A stretch of DNA of 64,000 nucleotides from Aureimonas ureilytica (lineage in GTDB: Bacteria; Pseudomonadota; Alphaproteobacteria; Rhizobiales; Rhizobiaceae). The notes beneath the pieces are model-generated. The model did no database searches, had not been told where the DNA came from, and saw nothing but the letters and a program-made list of their open reading frames with translations. Of the stretch, positions 26,637-36,380 are shown piece by piece. The DNA is taken from positions 1-64,000 of the forward strand of contig NZ_LDQA01000009.1 of assembly GCF_001475935.1 (NCBI RefSeq), given 5' to 3'. Numbering within the stretch: position 1 is the stretch's first letter; each line of letters opens with the position of its first letter. The translations under genes and the position numbers were made by a program.

Positions 26637-27538
26637 AGCTTTCCCTTCCGGAAACGCCGCGAGATTAGACATCCCAGTGTGACCGTCGCAAGATCATGCA
26701 ACAGAAACCTTGCGGAAACATGCCCGGTGCGACTTTGAGGCCACGGTTCCCTTGGCTTCTCTTTTCGGTGTTCTAAAGTCAAGCTTTCACAAACCTATCC
26801 GCGCACCATTTCACCGCCGATGCTTTCGGGTTTCACCCGTTTTCGGCCTAGACTCTCGATGATCGCCGCACCGGGATCGCAGAAGAGACTTGCGTCGTCA
26901 TGGGGTTCGGTTGCGCGCACCGCCCCTCATGGCCCTGCGATGAGCCGGGGCTCGGTCCCTGCGTTCGAGTGACAGACACTGGCAGCCAGGCCTTACCTGG
27001 GCCCGACAAGACCGTTGGGCACGCGAGCCAAGGAAGGGCTCCATACCATTCAGGCACTATTCGATTGCTATGGATACTAACTCAGCAAACTATGGGAACT
27101 CTCAAAGCCGGTATCCACGCCCCGCCTCATCAAAGGGCGGAGCGATCATGTCGCACCACCGCCGCTCACCAAGTTTTCGCGATACCTTCTCAAGATATAT
27201 GATGTAAATATGAGGAAATATATTCATTTATTCATCATATAAGTTGTTTTGACCTAAAAGGGCAATCAAACCGATCCTGCTACAATCGGGTTCCATCATT
27301 TTTGCTCGACCTTGAAAACGCATATGCCCAGCCAAGTTAGGCACGGGGTCGGTCGCACTTATGGATCGGGTCGGGCAGAGAAGATGACGCGCGCCACTTT
27401 ACCTCAAATTGTCCATGACATCAGGCAGCCGAGATTGCGGCGATCGCCGATGGATGCGCTCCGGCGCTGTCCGGCGGCAGGTTCCCCAAGGCTGTGGTCA
27501 CCCTCCCTGCCCTGCATGTGCCCCAGGCGCGCCCGAGC
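26637..27538. other. Intergenic region between csgF and cyoA
   Basis: About 900 bases with no convincing gene on either strand. It should hold divergent promoters for csgFG and cyoABCD. An AT-rich stretch at about 27180-27300 includes an inverted repeat ATATGATG (27197-27204)/CATCATAT (27233-27240). I could not identify FNR-type boxes. Confidence 0.4.
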
Positions 27539-28510
27539 ATGACGGCGAAGGATCGGTATCGTCCCACGCCTCAGCGCATCGACCCATTGCGGTCTCTCCG
27601 GGCGTTGGCGCTTCTGGCGCCCTTGGTGCTCCTGTCGGGCTGTGGCTCCGGCATCAGCTTTCTCGACCCCTATGGACCCGTGGCCGCCACGCAGCGCGAC
27701 CTCTTCTTTGAGGTCACGCTCTGGATGATGGTGGTGGTTCTGCCGGCACTGTTCCTCGTGCCTTTTGTGGCCTGGCGCTACCGGCGCAAGGCGACGCGCT
27801 CGGCCTACAAGGCGGACTGGCAGTTTTCCTGGGGGCTCGAGATCGCAGTCTGGGTCATTCCGATCGCGATCGTGGTGATGCTGTCCGGGCTGATTGCCGG
27901 CAAGGCGCGCTCGCTCGACCCTTACGCTCCGATTTCTTCCAGCCAGCCGCCGCTGGACGTTCAGGTGATCGGCCTCGATTACAAATGGCTCTTCATCTAC
28001 CCCGAACAGAAGATCGCGAGCCTTGGCGTGATGGCGCTGCCGGTAGGCCGGCCGGTGCGCTTCCACCTGACGAGCGATACGGTGATGCAGTCCTTCGCCA
28101 TTCCCGCGCTCGGCAGCCAGATCTACGCCATGGCCGGCATGGTGACGCAGTTGAATCTTCTGGCCGACCGGCCGGGTGTGCTTCTGGGGCAGAACACGCA
28201 GTTCAACGGCTTCGGCTTCCAGGCGCAGAAATTCGACGCGCTCGCCCTGCCCCCGGCCGATTTCGACCACTGGGTGACAAGCGCGCGAGAAGCCGGCCGT
28301 ACGCTGGATCAGGGCGCCTACGCCATCGTCTCGCAGAAGGGCGAACTCAAGGACCTGCGCTCGCGCTTCCCCTTCGACCCGGCCAAGGGGCTCCTCTTCT
28401 CGGACCTCGATCCGAACCTCTTCTCTAGCACCGTCGCGCGCTATCGGCCCGAGGCCGCCCATCGCCACGAAAACAACGACGACAAGGGACATGCTCATGC
28501 CGGCCCATGA
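27539..28510 (+). CDS. cyoA: Cytochrome bo-type quinol oxidase subunit II
   Basis: A 323-residue lipoprotein subunit. The lipobox LLSGC puts the lipidated Cys at 35. Two membrane spans follow (LWMMVVVLPALFLVPFVAW and IAVWVIPIAIVVMLSGL), then a periplasmic cupredoxin-like domain (VQVIGLDYKWLFIYPEQ, FAIPALGSQIYAMAGM). The CuA ligands of cytochrome-c oxidases are missing, so it takes electrons from ubiquinol. It ends with a His/Asp-rich tail (HRHENNDDKGHAHAGP) that might bind metal, which is speculative. ATG 27539 is preferred over a GTG 15 codons upstream because a normal lipoprotein signal then follows. Its 3' end overlaps cyoB by 20 bases. Confidence 0.92.
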   Translation: MTAKDRYRPTPQRIDPLRSLRALALLAPLVLLSGCGSGISFLDPYGPVAATQRDLFFEVTLWMMVVVLPALFLVPFVAWRYRRKATRSAYKADWQFSWGLEIAVWVIPIAIVVMLSGLIAGKARSLDPYAPISSSQPPLDVQVIGLDYKWLFIYPEQKIASLGVMALPVGRPVRFHLTSDTVMQSFAIPALGSQIYAMAGMVTQLNLLADRPGVLLGQNTQFNGFGFQAQKFDALALPPADFDHWVTSAREAGRTLDQGAYAIVSQKGELKDLRSRFPFDPAKGLLFSDLDPNLFSSTVARYRPEAAHRHENNDDKGHAHAGP

Positions 28511-30563
28511 CGGATGGTGGGGCTTCGTATTCGGGCGTCTGTCCTATGACGCCTTGCCCTTCTACAGCGCCATCGCCACGACGGCCGCCTCCCTGGTTGT
28601 GATCGGCGCGCTCGTGGTGGCCGGTCTCGTGACCTGGACCGGGCGCTGGGGCTGGCTCTGGCGCGAATGGCTGACCAGCCTCGACCACAAGAAGATCGGC
28701 ATCATGTATGTCGTCCTGTCGCTGGTCATGCTCTCGCGCGGCGTGATCGAAGGCGCGATGATGCGCGCGCAGCAGGCCATCGCGCTGGACAATCCCGGCT
28801 ATCTCCCGCCCGAGCATTTCGCGCAGCTCTTCTCCACCCATGGCTCGATCATGGTCTTCTTCATGGCGATGCCCTTTCTCACGGGCATCATCAATTTCGC
28901 GCTGCCGCTTCAGATCGGTGCTCGCGACGTGTCGTTTCCGCTGCTGAACTCGATCTCCTTCTGGCTGACGGCGGGCGGCGCGGGCCTCATCATGATCTCG
29001 TTGGTGATCGGCAAGTTCTCGACCGGCGGCTGGAGCGGCTATCCGCCCTATACGGACATCACCTACAGCCCTGGCGTCGGGCCGGACTACTGGATCTTCG
29101 CCATCACGCTCGGCTCCATCGCCTCGACCATGACGGGCATCAATGTCGCGGTGACGATCTACAAGAAGCGCTGCGGCGGCATGACGCTGTTCCGGATGCC
29201 GCTCTTCTGCTGGACCTCGCTCTGCACGGCGATCCTGATGATCTTCGCCATGCCGCCGCTGACGGTCGCCACCGGCCTGCTCGCGCTCGACCGCTATGCC
29301 GGGATGCATTTCTTCACCAATGACGGTGGAGGCAATATGATGAACTTCGCCAACCTGTTCTGGCTGTTCGGTCATCCCGAAGTCTATATCCTGATCCTGC
29401 CCGCCTTCGGCGTGTATTCGCAGGTCATCTCCAACTTCTCATCCAAGGTTCTTTATGGCTACGACTCGCTGATCGTCGCCACCATGTGCATCGCCGTCCT
29501 GTCCTTCACGGTCTGGGTGCATCACTTCTTCACCATGGGCCAGAGCGCCGATCTCAACGCCATATTCGGCATCGCCACGATGACGATCGGCATTCCGACC
29601 GGCGTAAAGATCTACGACTGGATTCTCACCATGTTCCGGGGCCGGGTGCGGTTTTCCGTGCCCATGCTCTACTCCCTCGCCTTCATGGTTCTCTTCACCA
29701 TCGGCGGCCTGACGGGCATTCTCCTCGCCAACCCCGCGATCGACTATCAGGTGCACAACTCGGTTTTCCTGGTCGCGCATTTCCACAACATGCTCATCCC
29801 CGGCGTGCTCTACGGCATGATCGCGGCCTATACCTACTGGTTCCCCAAGGCCTTCGGCTTCCAGCTGGACGAATGGTGGGGGCGTGTCTCCTGCGGCTGT
29901 TGGGTCACGGGCTTCTGCCTCGCCTTCCTGCCACTCTATCCGCTGGGGCTTATGGGTATGCCCCGGCGCTCGCAGGAGTTCTTCGAGCCGGCCTATCTGC
30001 CCTTCACGATCGTTGCCGGCATCGGCGCCCTGTTTCTTCTGGCGGCCTTAGCGAGCCTCTTTATCCAGCTCGTCGTCTCTGTTCGTCGCCGCGCGGAACT
30101 CGCCGTGCCGGCGGGCGATCCCTGGAACGGCCGCACGCTGGAATGGGGCATCCCCTGCCCCGCGCCCGAATATAATTTCGCGGTCCTGCCGATCGTCGAT
30201 GCGCGCGACGCCTTCCACGCCGCCAAGAAGGACGGCACGGCCTATCCTGCACACCGCTTCTATTCGCCGATCGAACTGCCGAAGAATTCGGGCGTCGGCG
30301 TTGTGTTCGGGCTGGCGCTGGCTGCGGCCAGTTTCGGCCTGATCTGGTGGATGTGGTGGCTGGTGGTGGCGGGCGGCCTTGTGGCGCTGGGCGCGCTCGT
30401 CGCGCGCTCCTTTAACCTTGATACGATGCGCGTCATCCCGGCCGAGGAGATCCGGCGGCAGGACGAAGCCTTCCTGGCGCTCGTCCATCGCACGCCTCAG
30501 GTCTCGCGCGACGATGAAGCGGCAACAACCAATATGGGCCTCGCGGAGCCAGCCGGCGTATGA
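28491..30563 (+). CDS. cyoB: Cytochrome bo-type quinol oxidase subunit I
   Basis: Catalytic proton-pumping subunit of 690 residues in the inner membrane. The haem-copper signature is clear: WLFGHPEVYILILPAFG (CuB His and cross-linked Tyr), VHHFFTMG (two CuB His) and LVAHFHNMLIPG (haem ligands). The extra N- and C-terminal spans typical of CyoB rather than CtaD are present. It reduces oxygen to water while oxidising ubiquinol. Two in-frame ATGs are possible, 28491 and 28497. The gene overlaps cyoA by 20 bases and shares an ATGA stop/start with cyoC, so the operon is tightly coupled. Confidence 0.95.
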   Translation: MLMPAHDGWWGFVFGRLSYDALPFYSAIATTAASLVVIGALVVAGLVTWTGRWGWLWREWLTSLDHKKIGIMYVVLSLVMLSRGVIEGAMMRAQQAIALDNPGYLPPEHFAQLFSTHGSIMVFFMAMPFLTGIINFALPLQIGARDVSFPLLNSISFWLTAGGAGLIMISLVIGKFSTGGWSGYPPYTDITYSPGVGPDYWIFAITLGSIASTMTGINVAVTIYKKRCGGMTLFRMPLFCWTSLCTAILMIFAMPPLTVATGLLALDRYAGMHFFTNDGGGNMMNFANLFWLFGHPEVYILILPAFGVYSQVISNFSSKVLYGYDSLIVATMCIAVLSFTVWVHHFFTMGQSADLNAIFGIATMTIGIPTGVKIYDWILTMFRGRVRFSVPMLYSLAFMVLFTIGGLTGILLANPAIDYQVHNSVFLVAHFHNMLIPGVLYGMIAAYTYWFPKAFGFQLDEWWGRVSCGCWVTGFCLAFLPLYPLGLMGMPRRSQEFFEPAYLPFTIVAGIGALFLLAALASLFIQLVVSVRRRAELAVPAGDPWNGRTLEWGIPCPAPEYNFAVLPIVDARDAFHAAKKDGTAYPAHRFYSPIELPKNSGVGVVFGLALAAASFGLIWWMWWLVVAGGLVALGALVARSFNLDTMRVIPAEEIRRQDEAFLALVHRTPQVSRDDEAATTNMGLAEPAGV

Positions 30564-31183
30564 GTTCCTCCCTCAACCGGCATCCCGGCATCAATCTCGG
30601 CGCGACCGATCCCAAGACCCACATCGACGCGGAAGAAACCGTGTTCGGCTTCTGGGTCTTCCTGATGAGCGATCTCGTCCTGTTCGCTCTTCTGTTTGCG
30701 ACCTATGCCACCATGCTCGGCGGGACGGATGGCGGCCCCGGCCCGCACGATATTTTCGAGATCGGTGGCGCGGCGGTGGAAACCGGCGTTCTGCTGCTTT
30801 CCAGCCTCACCTTCGGCATGGCCTCGATCGCCATGAAATATGGCGAGTCCCGCCAGCGCCTGATGCTCTGGCTGGGCGTGACACTGCTGCTCGGGTTGGT
30901 CTTTCTGGGGTTGGAACTCAAGGACTTCGCGCAATGGGCCGCGCAAGGCGCCGTTCCCTCGCGCAGCGGCTGGCTGTCCGCCCTCACCGCGCTTCTGGGA
31001 ACGCACGGCCTGCATGTGGCGGCGGGCTGTCTCTGGATCGTGGTGATGATGATTCAGGTTCAGGTCTTCGGCCTGCGCAGCGAGGTCAAGCTGCGCATCA
31101 TCCGGCTGGCCCTGTTCTGGCACCTTCTCGACATCGTCTGGATCGGCATCTTCTCGGTCGTCTACCTCGGGGGGCTCGCATGA
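30560..31183 (+). CDS. cyoC: Cytochrome bo-type quinol oxidase subunit III
   Basis: A 207-residue inner-membrane subunit with five spans, a normal CyoC length. Typical features are EETVFGFWVFLMSDLVLFAL near the N-terminus, ETGVLLLSSLTFGMAS, HGLHVAAGCLWIVVMM and LFWHLLDIVWIGIFSVVYL at the end. It stabilises subunit I. It overlaps cyoB by four bases (ATGA at 30560-30563) and cyoD likewise at 31180-31183. Confidence 0.94.
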   Translation: MSSSLNRHPGINLGATDPKTHIDAEETVFGFWVFLMSDLVLFALLFATYATMLGGTDGGPGPHDIFEIGGAAVETGVLLLSSLTFGMASIAMKYGESRQRLMLWLGVTLLLGLVFLGLELKDFAQWAAQGAVPSRSGWLSALTALLGTHGLHVAAGCLWIVVMMIQVQVFGLRSEVKLRIIRLALFWHLLDIVWIGIFSVVYLGGLA

Positions 31184-31506
31184 GCGCGACACAAGACGAG
31201 ACGCGGGCCGAGAAGGCGCGCGAGCTTCGCTCCTATATCACCGGCTTCGTCGCCGCCGTGGTGCTCACCGTGATCCCGTTCTTGTCTGTGGCGACGGGCT
31301 GGGCCTCCTTCGACACGGTGGTGCGCGTCATCGGCGTCTGCGCCCTGGTGCAGGTCGTCGTCCATTTCCGTTTCTTCCTCCATATCGGCTGGAACCGCTC
31401 GACGCGGGACGATCTGCAACTGATCCTCTTCACGACGCTGATCATCCTCCTGATGGCGGGCGGGACGATCTGGGTGCTGACCAATCTCCATCACCGCATG
31501 ATGTAA
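31180..31506 (+). CDS. cyoD: Cytochrome bo-type quinol oxidase subunit IV
   Basis: A 108-residue inner-membrane protein with three spans: YITGFVAAVVLTVIPFLSVA, VRVIGVCALVQVVVHFRFFL and LQLILFTTLIILLMAGGTIW. The VQVVVHFRFFLHI segment is characteristic of CyoD, which assists assembly of the CuB site. Its ATG overlaps the cyoC stop. It is the last oxidase gene. The haem O synthase gene cyoE that often follows is not here; a hairpin at 31532-31560 closes the operon. Confidence 0.93.
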   Translation: MSATQDETRAEKARELRSYITGFVAAVVLTVIPFLSVATGWASFDTVVRVIGVCALVQVVVHFRFFLHIGWNRSTRDDLQLILFTTLIILLMAGGTIWVLTNLHHRMM

Positions 31507-31531
31507 GCGCGCCAAGGCGCGCCGGGTTCTC

Positions 31532-31560
31532 AGGCCCCCACATCTCATGTGCGGGGGCTT
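31532..31560 (+). terminator. Hairpin after the cyo operon
   Basis: AGGCCCCCACAT pairs with ATGTGCGGGGGCTT around CTC, with one bulged C. It starts 26 bases after the cyoD stop. The T-run is only two bases, so it is a probable rather than certain terminator. Confidence 0.55.
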
Positions 31561-31614
31561 GCGCCGGGGCGCGCGGCGGTCTCAAAGGGTACATCCAGAC
31601 TGGGAGGTCCCCCG

Positions 31615-32475
31615 ATGCCGAACGTTCCGATCATCGACACGCATGTCCATCTCTACGATCCGGCGCGGCTCGACTATCCTTGGCTGGCCTCCGTGCCGGC
31701 CATTCAGGGTGCGTTTCTCATGCCCGAGTTCGACCGGGCGCGCGGCGCCATCGCGGTCGAGGGAATCGTCTTTGCGGAAGTGGACGCAGCACCCGGCCAG
31801 GAGTTGGACGAGGCGCGCTTCGTCGATGAGCTGGCCAACGAGGACAACCGCATTCGCGGCATCATCGCCTCCGCGCCGGTGGAGCGGGGCGCGGCGGTGG
31901 CCGAGGATCTGGAGCGTCTTGCCGCGATCGGCCGGGTCAAGGCCGTGCGCCGGTTGATCCAGGGCCATGCCGACCCCGCCTATTGCCTGACGCCGGCTTT
32001 CGTGGAGGGCGTGCGCGAGGTCGGCAAGGCGGGCTTCGCCTTCGACATCTGCATCTACCATCATCAGCTCGCCAGCGCGACCGAGCTGGTGCGCCGTTGC
32101 CCCGACATGCAGTTCGTGCTCGACCATATCGCCAAGCCGCCGATCGCGGCGGGCGGGCGCGAGCCTTGGGCGAGTGAGATGCGCGCCTTGGCCGAGCTTC
32201 CCAATATCACCGTCAAGATCAGCGGCGTCGTGACCGAGGCCGATCATGCCAACTGGCGGCCGGACGAAATCCGCCCCTATGTCGATCACACGATCGAATG
32301 CTTCGGCTTCGAGCGCGTGATGTTCGGCAGCGACTGGCCGGTGGTCAATCTCGCGTCCAGCTATCAGGCTTGGGTGGAGATGCTGGACGGGTTCCTCGCC
32401 GGCGTCTCCGACACGGACCTCCGCCGCTTCTACCGCGAGAACGCGCTCAAGACCTACGCGCTCGCGAACGCCTGA
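31615..32475 (+). CDS. Amidohydrolase-2 family lactonase/hydrolase
   Basis: A 286-residue TIM-barrel hydrolase. The first metal motif is IDTHVHLYD at about 6-14. Later conserved points are IYHHQL, FVLDHIAKPP and the terminal MFGSDWPVVN with the catalytic Asp. This pattern fits the group of sugar lactonases (L-fucono- or L-rhamnonolactonase) and 2-pyrone-4,6-dicarboxylate hydrolase. The exact substrate cannot be read, and no sugar-acid pathway genes flank it. GGGAGGTCCCCCG before ATG 31615 sets the start; an in-frame upstream start inside the terminator region was rejected. It is separated from the cyo genes by a hairpin, so it is probably a separate unit. Confidence 0.85.
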   Translation: MPNVPIIDTHVHLYDPARLDYPWLASVPAIQGAFLMPEFDRARGAIAVEGIVFAEVDAAPGQELDEARFVDELANEDNRIRGIIASAPVERGAAVAEDLERLAAIGRVKAVRRLIQGHADPAYCLTPAFVEGVREVGKAGFAFDICIYHHQLASATELVRRCPDMQFVLDHIAKPPIAAGGREPWASEMRALAELPNITVKISGVVTEADHANWRPDEIRPYVDHTIECFGFERVMFGSDWPVVNLASSYQAWVEMLDGFLAGVSDTDLRRFYRENALKTYALANA

Positions 32476-32713
32476 GTCTGTCCAGCGAAAGACAAGAGCC
32501 AGGAGCGTTTGGGGCGGACCTTAAAGCTTGGCCGAAACGCTCCGGCCGCGAGCCAGCCAAGGACTCGCGGCCCGCTTGGGGCGACAAACATGGATCGTAT
32601 GGCCCGGCAGGGGCGTTGATGCGAGCCTGCTTGGCTGACGTCCCTTCTCGGAAGGGCGAGCCGTCGCAGGAGCCGGCCGGGTTGAAACCGGCCCATCCGA
32701 AAGCGATCCCCCT

Positions 32714-33565
32714 TTGTCAGACCCCGCCTCCAGCGCGCCGACGCAGCCCTCCGGCACCCTGTCCGAAACCGAGAAGACATCCGTGAAGGCGCTAGGCTCG
32801 GGCTCCGCCAAGGTGGTGCACGAGGTCGTGCGCCTGCGGGGCGAGGAAGAACTGGACCGCCCGCTCCGCTCGCTTCTCCTGTCGGGCTTCGCGGCTGGCG
32901 TCGCGATCAGCGCCTCGGTGCTGACGGAGGCCTTCCTGCACCAACGCCTGCCCGACGCGCCCTGGCGCGAGCTCATCGTCTTGCTGGGCTACACGGTCGG
33001 CTTCGTCATCGTCATCCTCGGCAAGCTCCAGCTGTTCACCGAAAGCACGGTAACGGCCGTGTTGCCCGTCGCCACGCGCCCGAGCGTGCGTAATCTGGCG
33101 CGGCTCCTGCGCCTTTGGACGGCCGTCTTCACCGCCAATATGGCCGGCACGCTGCTCGTCGCCGCGCTGATCGCGCACCGCGTCATCATCGGACCCGAAA
33201 CGCTCGGCGCGGCGTTGGACATATCCCGCACCCTTCTCACGCATGGGCCGGGAGAGACCGTGCTCTTCGCCATGCCCGCCGGCTTCCTGATCGCTTCGGT
33301 CGCCTGGATTCTGCCCAACGCGAAGGGCAGCGAGTTCTGGGTGATCGCGCTGATCACCTATGTCATCGCGCTCGGCGGCTTCAGCCATGTCGTCGCCGGC
33401 TCCGTCGAAGCCTGGCTCCTGTTTCTTGTCGGCGAAACCGACCTTACGGGTGCCCTGATCCAGCTCATCCTGCCGGCGCTTCTCGGCAATCTGATCGGCG
33501 GCACCGGCCTGTTCGCCGTGGTGGCCCATGGGCAGGTGCGCGCCGAGATCGAAACGGGGGCGTAG
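32714..33565 (+). CDS. Formate/nitrite transporter (FNT) family protein
   Basis: A 283-residue inner-membrane channel. After a hydrophilic N-terminus of about 60 residues come six hydrophobic segments: LLLSGFAAGVAISASVL, LIVLLGYTVGFVIVILGKLQ, FTANMAGTLLVAALIA, LIASVAWILPNAKG, WVIALITYVIALGGFSHVVA and LPALLGNLIGGTGLFAVVAHG. The LGKLQLFTE and GGFSHVVAG segments recall the FNT family (YfdC-like branch). It likely passes small monovalent anions. The start is uncertain: a TTG at 32714 gives the N-terminus used here, and GTG at 32782 is an alternative; neither has a strong ribosome site. It is convergent with the DUF2254 gene six bases away. Confidence 0.82.
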   Translation: MSDPASSAPTQPSGTLSETEKTSVKALGSGSAKVVHEVVRLRGEEELDRPLRSLLLSGFAAGVAISASVLTEAFLHQRLPDAPWRELIVLLGYTVGFVIVILGKLQLFTESTVTAVLPVATRPSVRNLARLLRLWTAVFTANMAGTLLVAALIAHRVIIGPETLGAALDISRTLLTHGPGETVLFAMPAGFLIASVAWILPNAKGSEFWVIALITYVIALGGFSHVVAGSVEAWLLFLVGETDLTGALIQLILPALLGNLIGGTGLFAVVAHGQVRAEIETGA

Positions 33566-33571
33566 TCGCCC

Positions 33572-34831
33572 TCAGGCGCGCTCCGCCCCCGTGTCCCAGA
33601 GCGCCTCGTGCACCTGATGAAAGCGCAGGAGCGCGTCGCGATCGTCCTGCCGCGCTTCGACGCGCTCGCTCAAGCGCCGCGCCATGGCGCGGACCGGCTC
33701 GCGCGCATGGGGCAGCGCGTCGGCGAGCGCCTTGAAGGTCTTGGTCAGGCGCAGCGACACCTCGACCTCGACCACACCTTCGCGCAGGATCGGGTCGAAG
33801 GCATCGCGTAGGAAATCCTCCATCACCGGCCGCGCGACATGAACGCTCGGCGCATCGCGCAGCGCCTCCGCGTCCGGCTCCTCGGCGGGTAGATGAAGCA
33901 AGACGCGCAGCAGCGCGTTCGACACCTCGATCGCCGTTCCCGGATCGTTGGTGGCTGGGGCCAGCGCCCGGCTCGCCACTTCCGACAGGGCGATGAGCCC
34001 GAGGCGCGGGTCATGATCGAAGGTGCGGTGCCGGTCGATCGTGAAGGCGTCGAGCAAGGCGGCCATATCGGCCTCGTCCAGCTCGCCCTCCACATGGAGC
34101 ACCGGCCGTCCGGGATGGACGAGCGTGCCCGGCAAAGCCGCGACATGAAGAACGAGGCCGCGCTCGGTCGATATCTGCCCGAGCGTCGGGACATCCAGAT
34201 GGTGCACATAGCCCGTGCGCTTATGATAGAGCGCCCGCGCTTCCGGCGGCACCGGGACGGCAGGCCGCCCGCCCAGATGCGGCGCTTGCGCAAAGCGCTC
34301 CATCGCACTGGCGGCGGCATCCTCCAGCCGGTCGATCACGTCGGACATGCGCCCGAACGTGGTGATATGCGAAATCCAGCGCAGCAGCGTCAGCACCACG
34401 ACGAGAATCAGCATCAACGTGCCGGCAAACAGGACGAAGCGCCCCTGGCTGCCGTAGATGCCGGCCTGAAGCCCGATAATGCCGACGACGGAGAAGACGA
34501 AGGCGCCGAGAAACGTCGAGAGCGCGTTCTGCGAGGTCGGGTCCTCGCGCAGCAGCTGCGTGGCGCGAGGCGTCGCGAGCTGGGTCGCCGAGCCATAGGC
34601 CGTGACCATGGCGGTGAGTGAGAAGGTGGTGACCGCCAACATGCTGGAGGCCAGGATTTCGAGGATCGTCCCGACCGCGTCCTGCCCGACATCGGCGGGA
34701 AACTGATAGGGAAAATAGCGTCCGACGAGACCCGACACCGCCGCCGTCACGATGCCCGCGGCACTGATCACGGCCGCCCGAAACCAGATTTGGCGGCGCA
34801 AACGTTGCAGAACCCAGGACCAACGTCGCAT
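33572..34831 (-). CDS. DUF2254 family membrane protein
   Basis: A 419-residue protein. Four hydrophobic segments lie in the first half, including AAVISAAGIVTAAVSGLVG, ILASSMLAVTTFSLTAMVTA, FLGAFVFSVVGIIGLQAGI and VLFAGTLMLILVVVLTLLRW. A cytoplasmic C-terminal domain follows (YVHHLDVPTLGQISTERGLV). The SSMLAVTTFSLTAMV-TAYGSATQLATPR arrangement is the family's conserved core. Function is unknown; an ion-channel-like role has been suggested for such proteins but cannot be shown here. ATG 34831 is chosen because AGGGGGA precedes it; the frame is open 52 codons further upstream but without family resemblance. It is convergent with the FNT gene. Confidence 0.82.
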   Translation of the reverse strand: MRRWSWVLQRLRRQIWFRAAVISAAGIVTAAVSGLVGRYFPYQFPADVGQDAVGTILEILASSMLAVTTFSLTAMVTAYGSATQLATPRATQLLREDPTSQNALSTFLGAFVFSVVGIIGLQAGIYGSQGRFVLFAGTLMLILVVVLTLLRWISHITTFGRMSDVIDRLEDAAASAMERFAQAPHLGGRPAVPVPPEARALYHKRTGYVHHLDVPTLGQISTERGLVLHVAALPGTLVHPGRPVLHVEGELDEADMAALLDAFTIDRHRTFDHDPRLGLIALSEVASRALAPATNDPGTAIEVSNALLRVLLHLPAEEPDAEALRDAPSVHVARPVMEDFLRDAFDPILREGVVEVEVSLRLTKTFKALADALPHAREPVRAMARRLSERVEARQDDRDALLRFHQVHEALWDTGAERA

Positions 34832-35264
34832 CGCATTCCCCCTTCGCTCGTCCCGTCCCAATTGGATCAAGGCGGGGCAAAGCAAAGGGAGGCGAGAGAT
34901 AGCGAGGGAAGAGCGAGGCGGTTCAGTCCGTCTAGGGAGCACCTGAATCAGAGCAGAGGACAGAACCTTGGGTCGCAGGGCTGTCAAGGGATTTGGTCTT
35001 AAGTCGATGAGCGGAGCACAACCCTATGCAGCGCAGGGCCAAGCATCGGCAACGACGCCATGGAGCCGAACCACCGACAGACCGACCCCGCGAGATTCTG
35101 TGAGACGCTCGAAGCCTTCCTCACGAGATGGGCTGCGGAGGCGATCCGAGATCGGCGGCAGAGGGCGAAGCGCCGACCAGCTCATGATCGAAGGAGTTCG
35201 CCCCTCCGACTTTCATGCCAAGAGACGGCATGATAGCCGTCGCCTGCCGGCTCCGACAGCGGTC
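34832..35264. other. Intergenic region, possible 57-residue frame
   Basis: No established gene. The plus-strand frame 35060-35233 would encode a 57-residue, Arg-rich helical peptide (ARFCETLEAFLTRWAAEA in its middle), but it has no ribosome site and no recognised family. The rest is presumably the promoter of the DUF2254 gene and the 3' region of the asparaginase gene. Confidence 0.35.
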
Positions 35265-36248
35265 TCACCCGCCGAAGAACTGCACGTCCGCGCGCAGCCG
35301 CTCCGGCCCTTCGCCAAGGCCTAGCAGTACGGCGGCCAGAATGCGCGCTTTGACGCCGGCCAAGTCGCCGGCGAAGATCCCGCCATTGCGCGCCACGTCC
35401 TTGCCCGCGCCATTGCCGTAGATCGGCTTCACGCGCCCTTCCGGGCAGCGCGAGCACATGATGACGGGCACGCCGCCCTGCACGATCTCGCCGATCGCCT
35501 CCGTCACGACGGGCCTGCAATTGCCGCGCCCGAAGCCTTCGATGACGAGGGCCTTCGTGCCGCCGGCCACCAGCGCGCGGAGCAGCCGGTCGCTCGTGCC
35601 GAGCCCGAGCTTCACCAGATCGACCTCGCTTTCGAGCCGTGCGGGCATGGCATACGTGCGGCGGATCAAGGGGCGGCGGTGGACGATCACGTCCGTTCCG
35701 TCCACCTCGCCGAGCTTGCCGTGCTCGCCGGAGCGGAACGTGTCGGTGCGGGAAGTGTGGGTCTTCGTGACATCGCGCGCGGCGTGGAACTCGTCGTCGA
35801 AGCAGATCATCGCGCCGAGCCCCCGCGCTTGTGGCGCGGCCGCGAGGCGCACGGCATTGGCGATGTTGCGCGGGCCGTCCGTATCGGGCGCGTCGGCGCT
35901 CTTCTGTGCGCCGGTGAAGACCACGGGCTTGTCGCCGGGCACGAGGAGATCGGCCAGAAAGGCGCTTTCCTCCATCGTATCCGTGCCATGGGTGACGACG
36001 ACGCCGTCGCAATCGGGCCGCGCCACATGCTCAGCAATACGCCGCGTGAGCGAGAGGGCGAGCGGCAGGTCGATGGCGGACGATCCGACACGGCAGAAAT
36101 CGTCCACCGCCAGATCGATCCCTTCCAGCGGATCGTGAAGGCTGGCGCGAAGGTCCGCGCCCGTCATCTCGGCCACGACATCGGCCCGCGCGCCGCCCGG
36201 CCGCGAAGCGATGGTGCCGCCGGTAGTGATGAGTTGGATGCGCGCCAT
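35265..36248 (-). CDS. L-asparaginase (type II-like, cytoplasmic form)
   Basis: A 327-residue enzyme hydrolysing asparagine to aspartate and ammonia. The first catalytic Thr is in TTGGTIAS (about 8-15), and the second Thr-Lys-type motif is VVTHGTDTMEE at about 88-98. The family continues with PVVFTGAQKSADAPDTDGPRN and C-terminal GGIFAGDLAGVKAR. No signal peptide is seen from the chosen start, so it should be cytoplasmic. AAGGGCAGGGC precedes ATG 36248; a start 21 codons earlier would add a non-homologous stretch. It lies 132 bases downstream of the flavin monooxygenase gene on the same strand and might be read through from that operon. Confidence 0.9.
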   Translation of the reverse strand: MARIQLITTGGTIASRPGGARADVVAEMTGADLRASLHDPLEGIDLAVDDFCRVGSSAIDLPLALSLTRRIAEHVARPDCDGVVVTHGTDTMEESAFLADLLVPGDKPVVFTGAQKSADAPDTDGPRNIANAVRLAAAPQARGLGAMICFDDEFHAARDVTKTHTSRTDTFRSGEHGKLGEVDGTDVIVHRRPLIRRTYAMPARLESEVDLVKLGLGTSDRLLRALVAGGTKALVIEGFGRGNCRPVVTEAIGEIVQGGVPVIMCSRCPEGRVKPIYGNGAGKDVARNGGIFAGDLAGVKARILAAVLLGLGEGPERLRADVQFFGG

Positions 36249-36380
36249 GCCCTGCCCTTTCGCCCTGTCGAAGCAGCGTGAGGGATAGGAGCAAACGCCC
36301 GCCGCGTCCATGCGCGGCGCGCGTGTTCGATGAGGCGAAGAAAACGGGATTGCCGCTCTCTTCGCTCCCGCTTTGCCGGC

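Noticed and set aside
35060-35233. 57-codon plus-strand frame with a helical centre
   Set aside because: No ribosome site, no family and Arg-rich composition typical of chance frames in GC-rich DNA; mentioned only within the gap entry.
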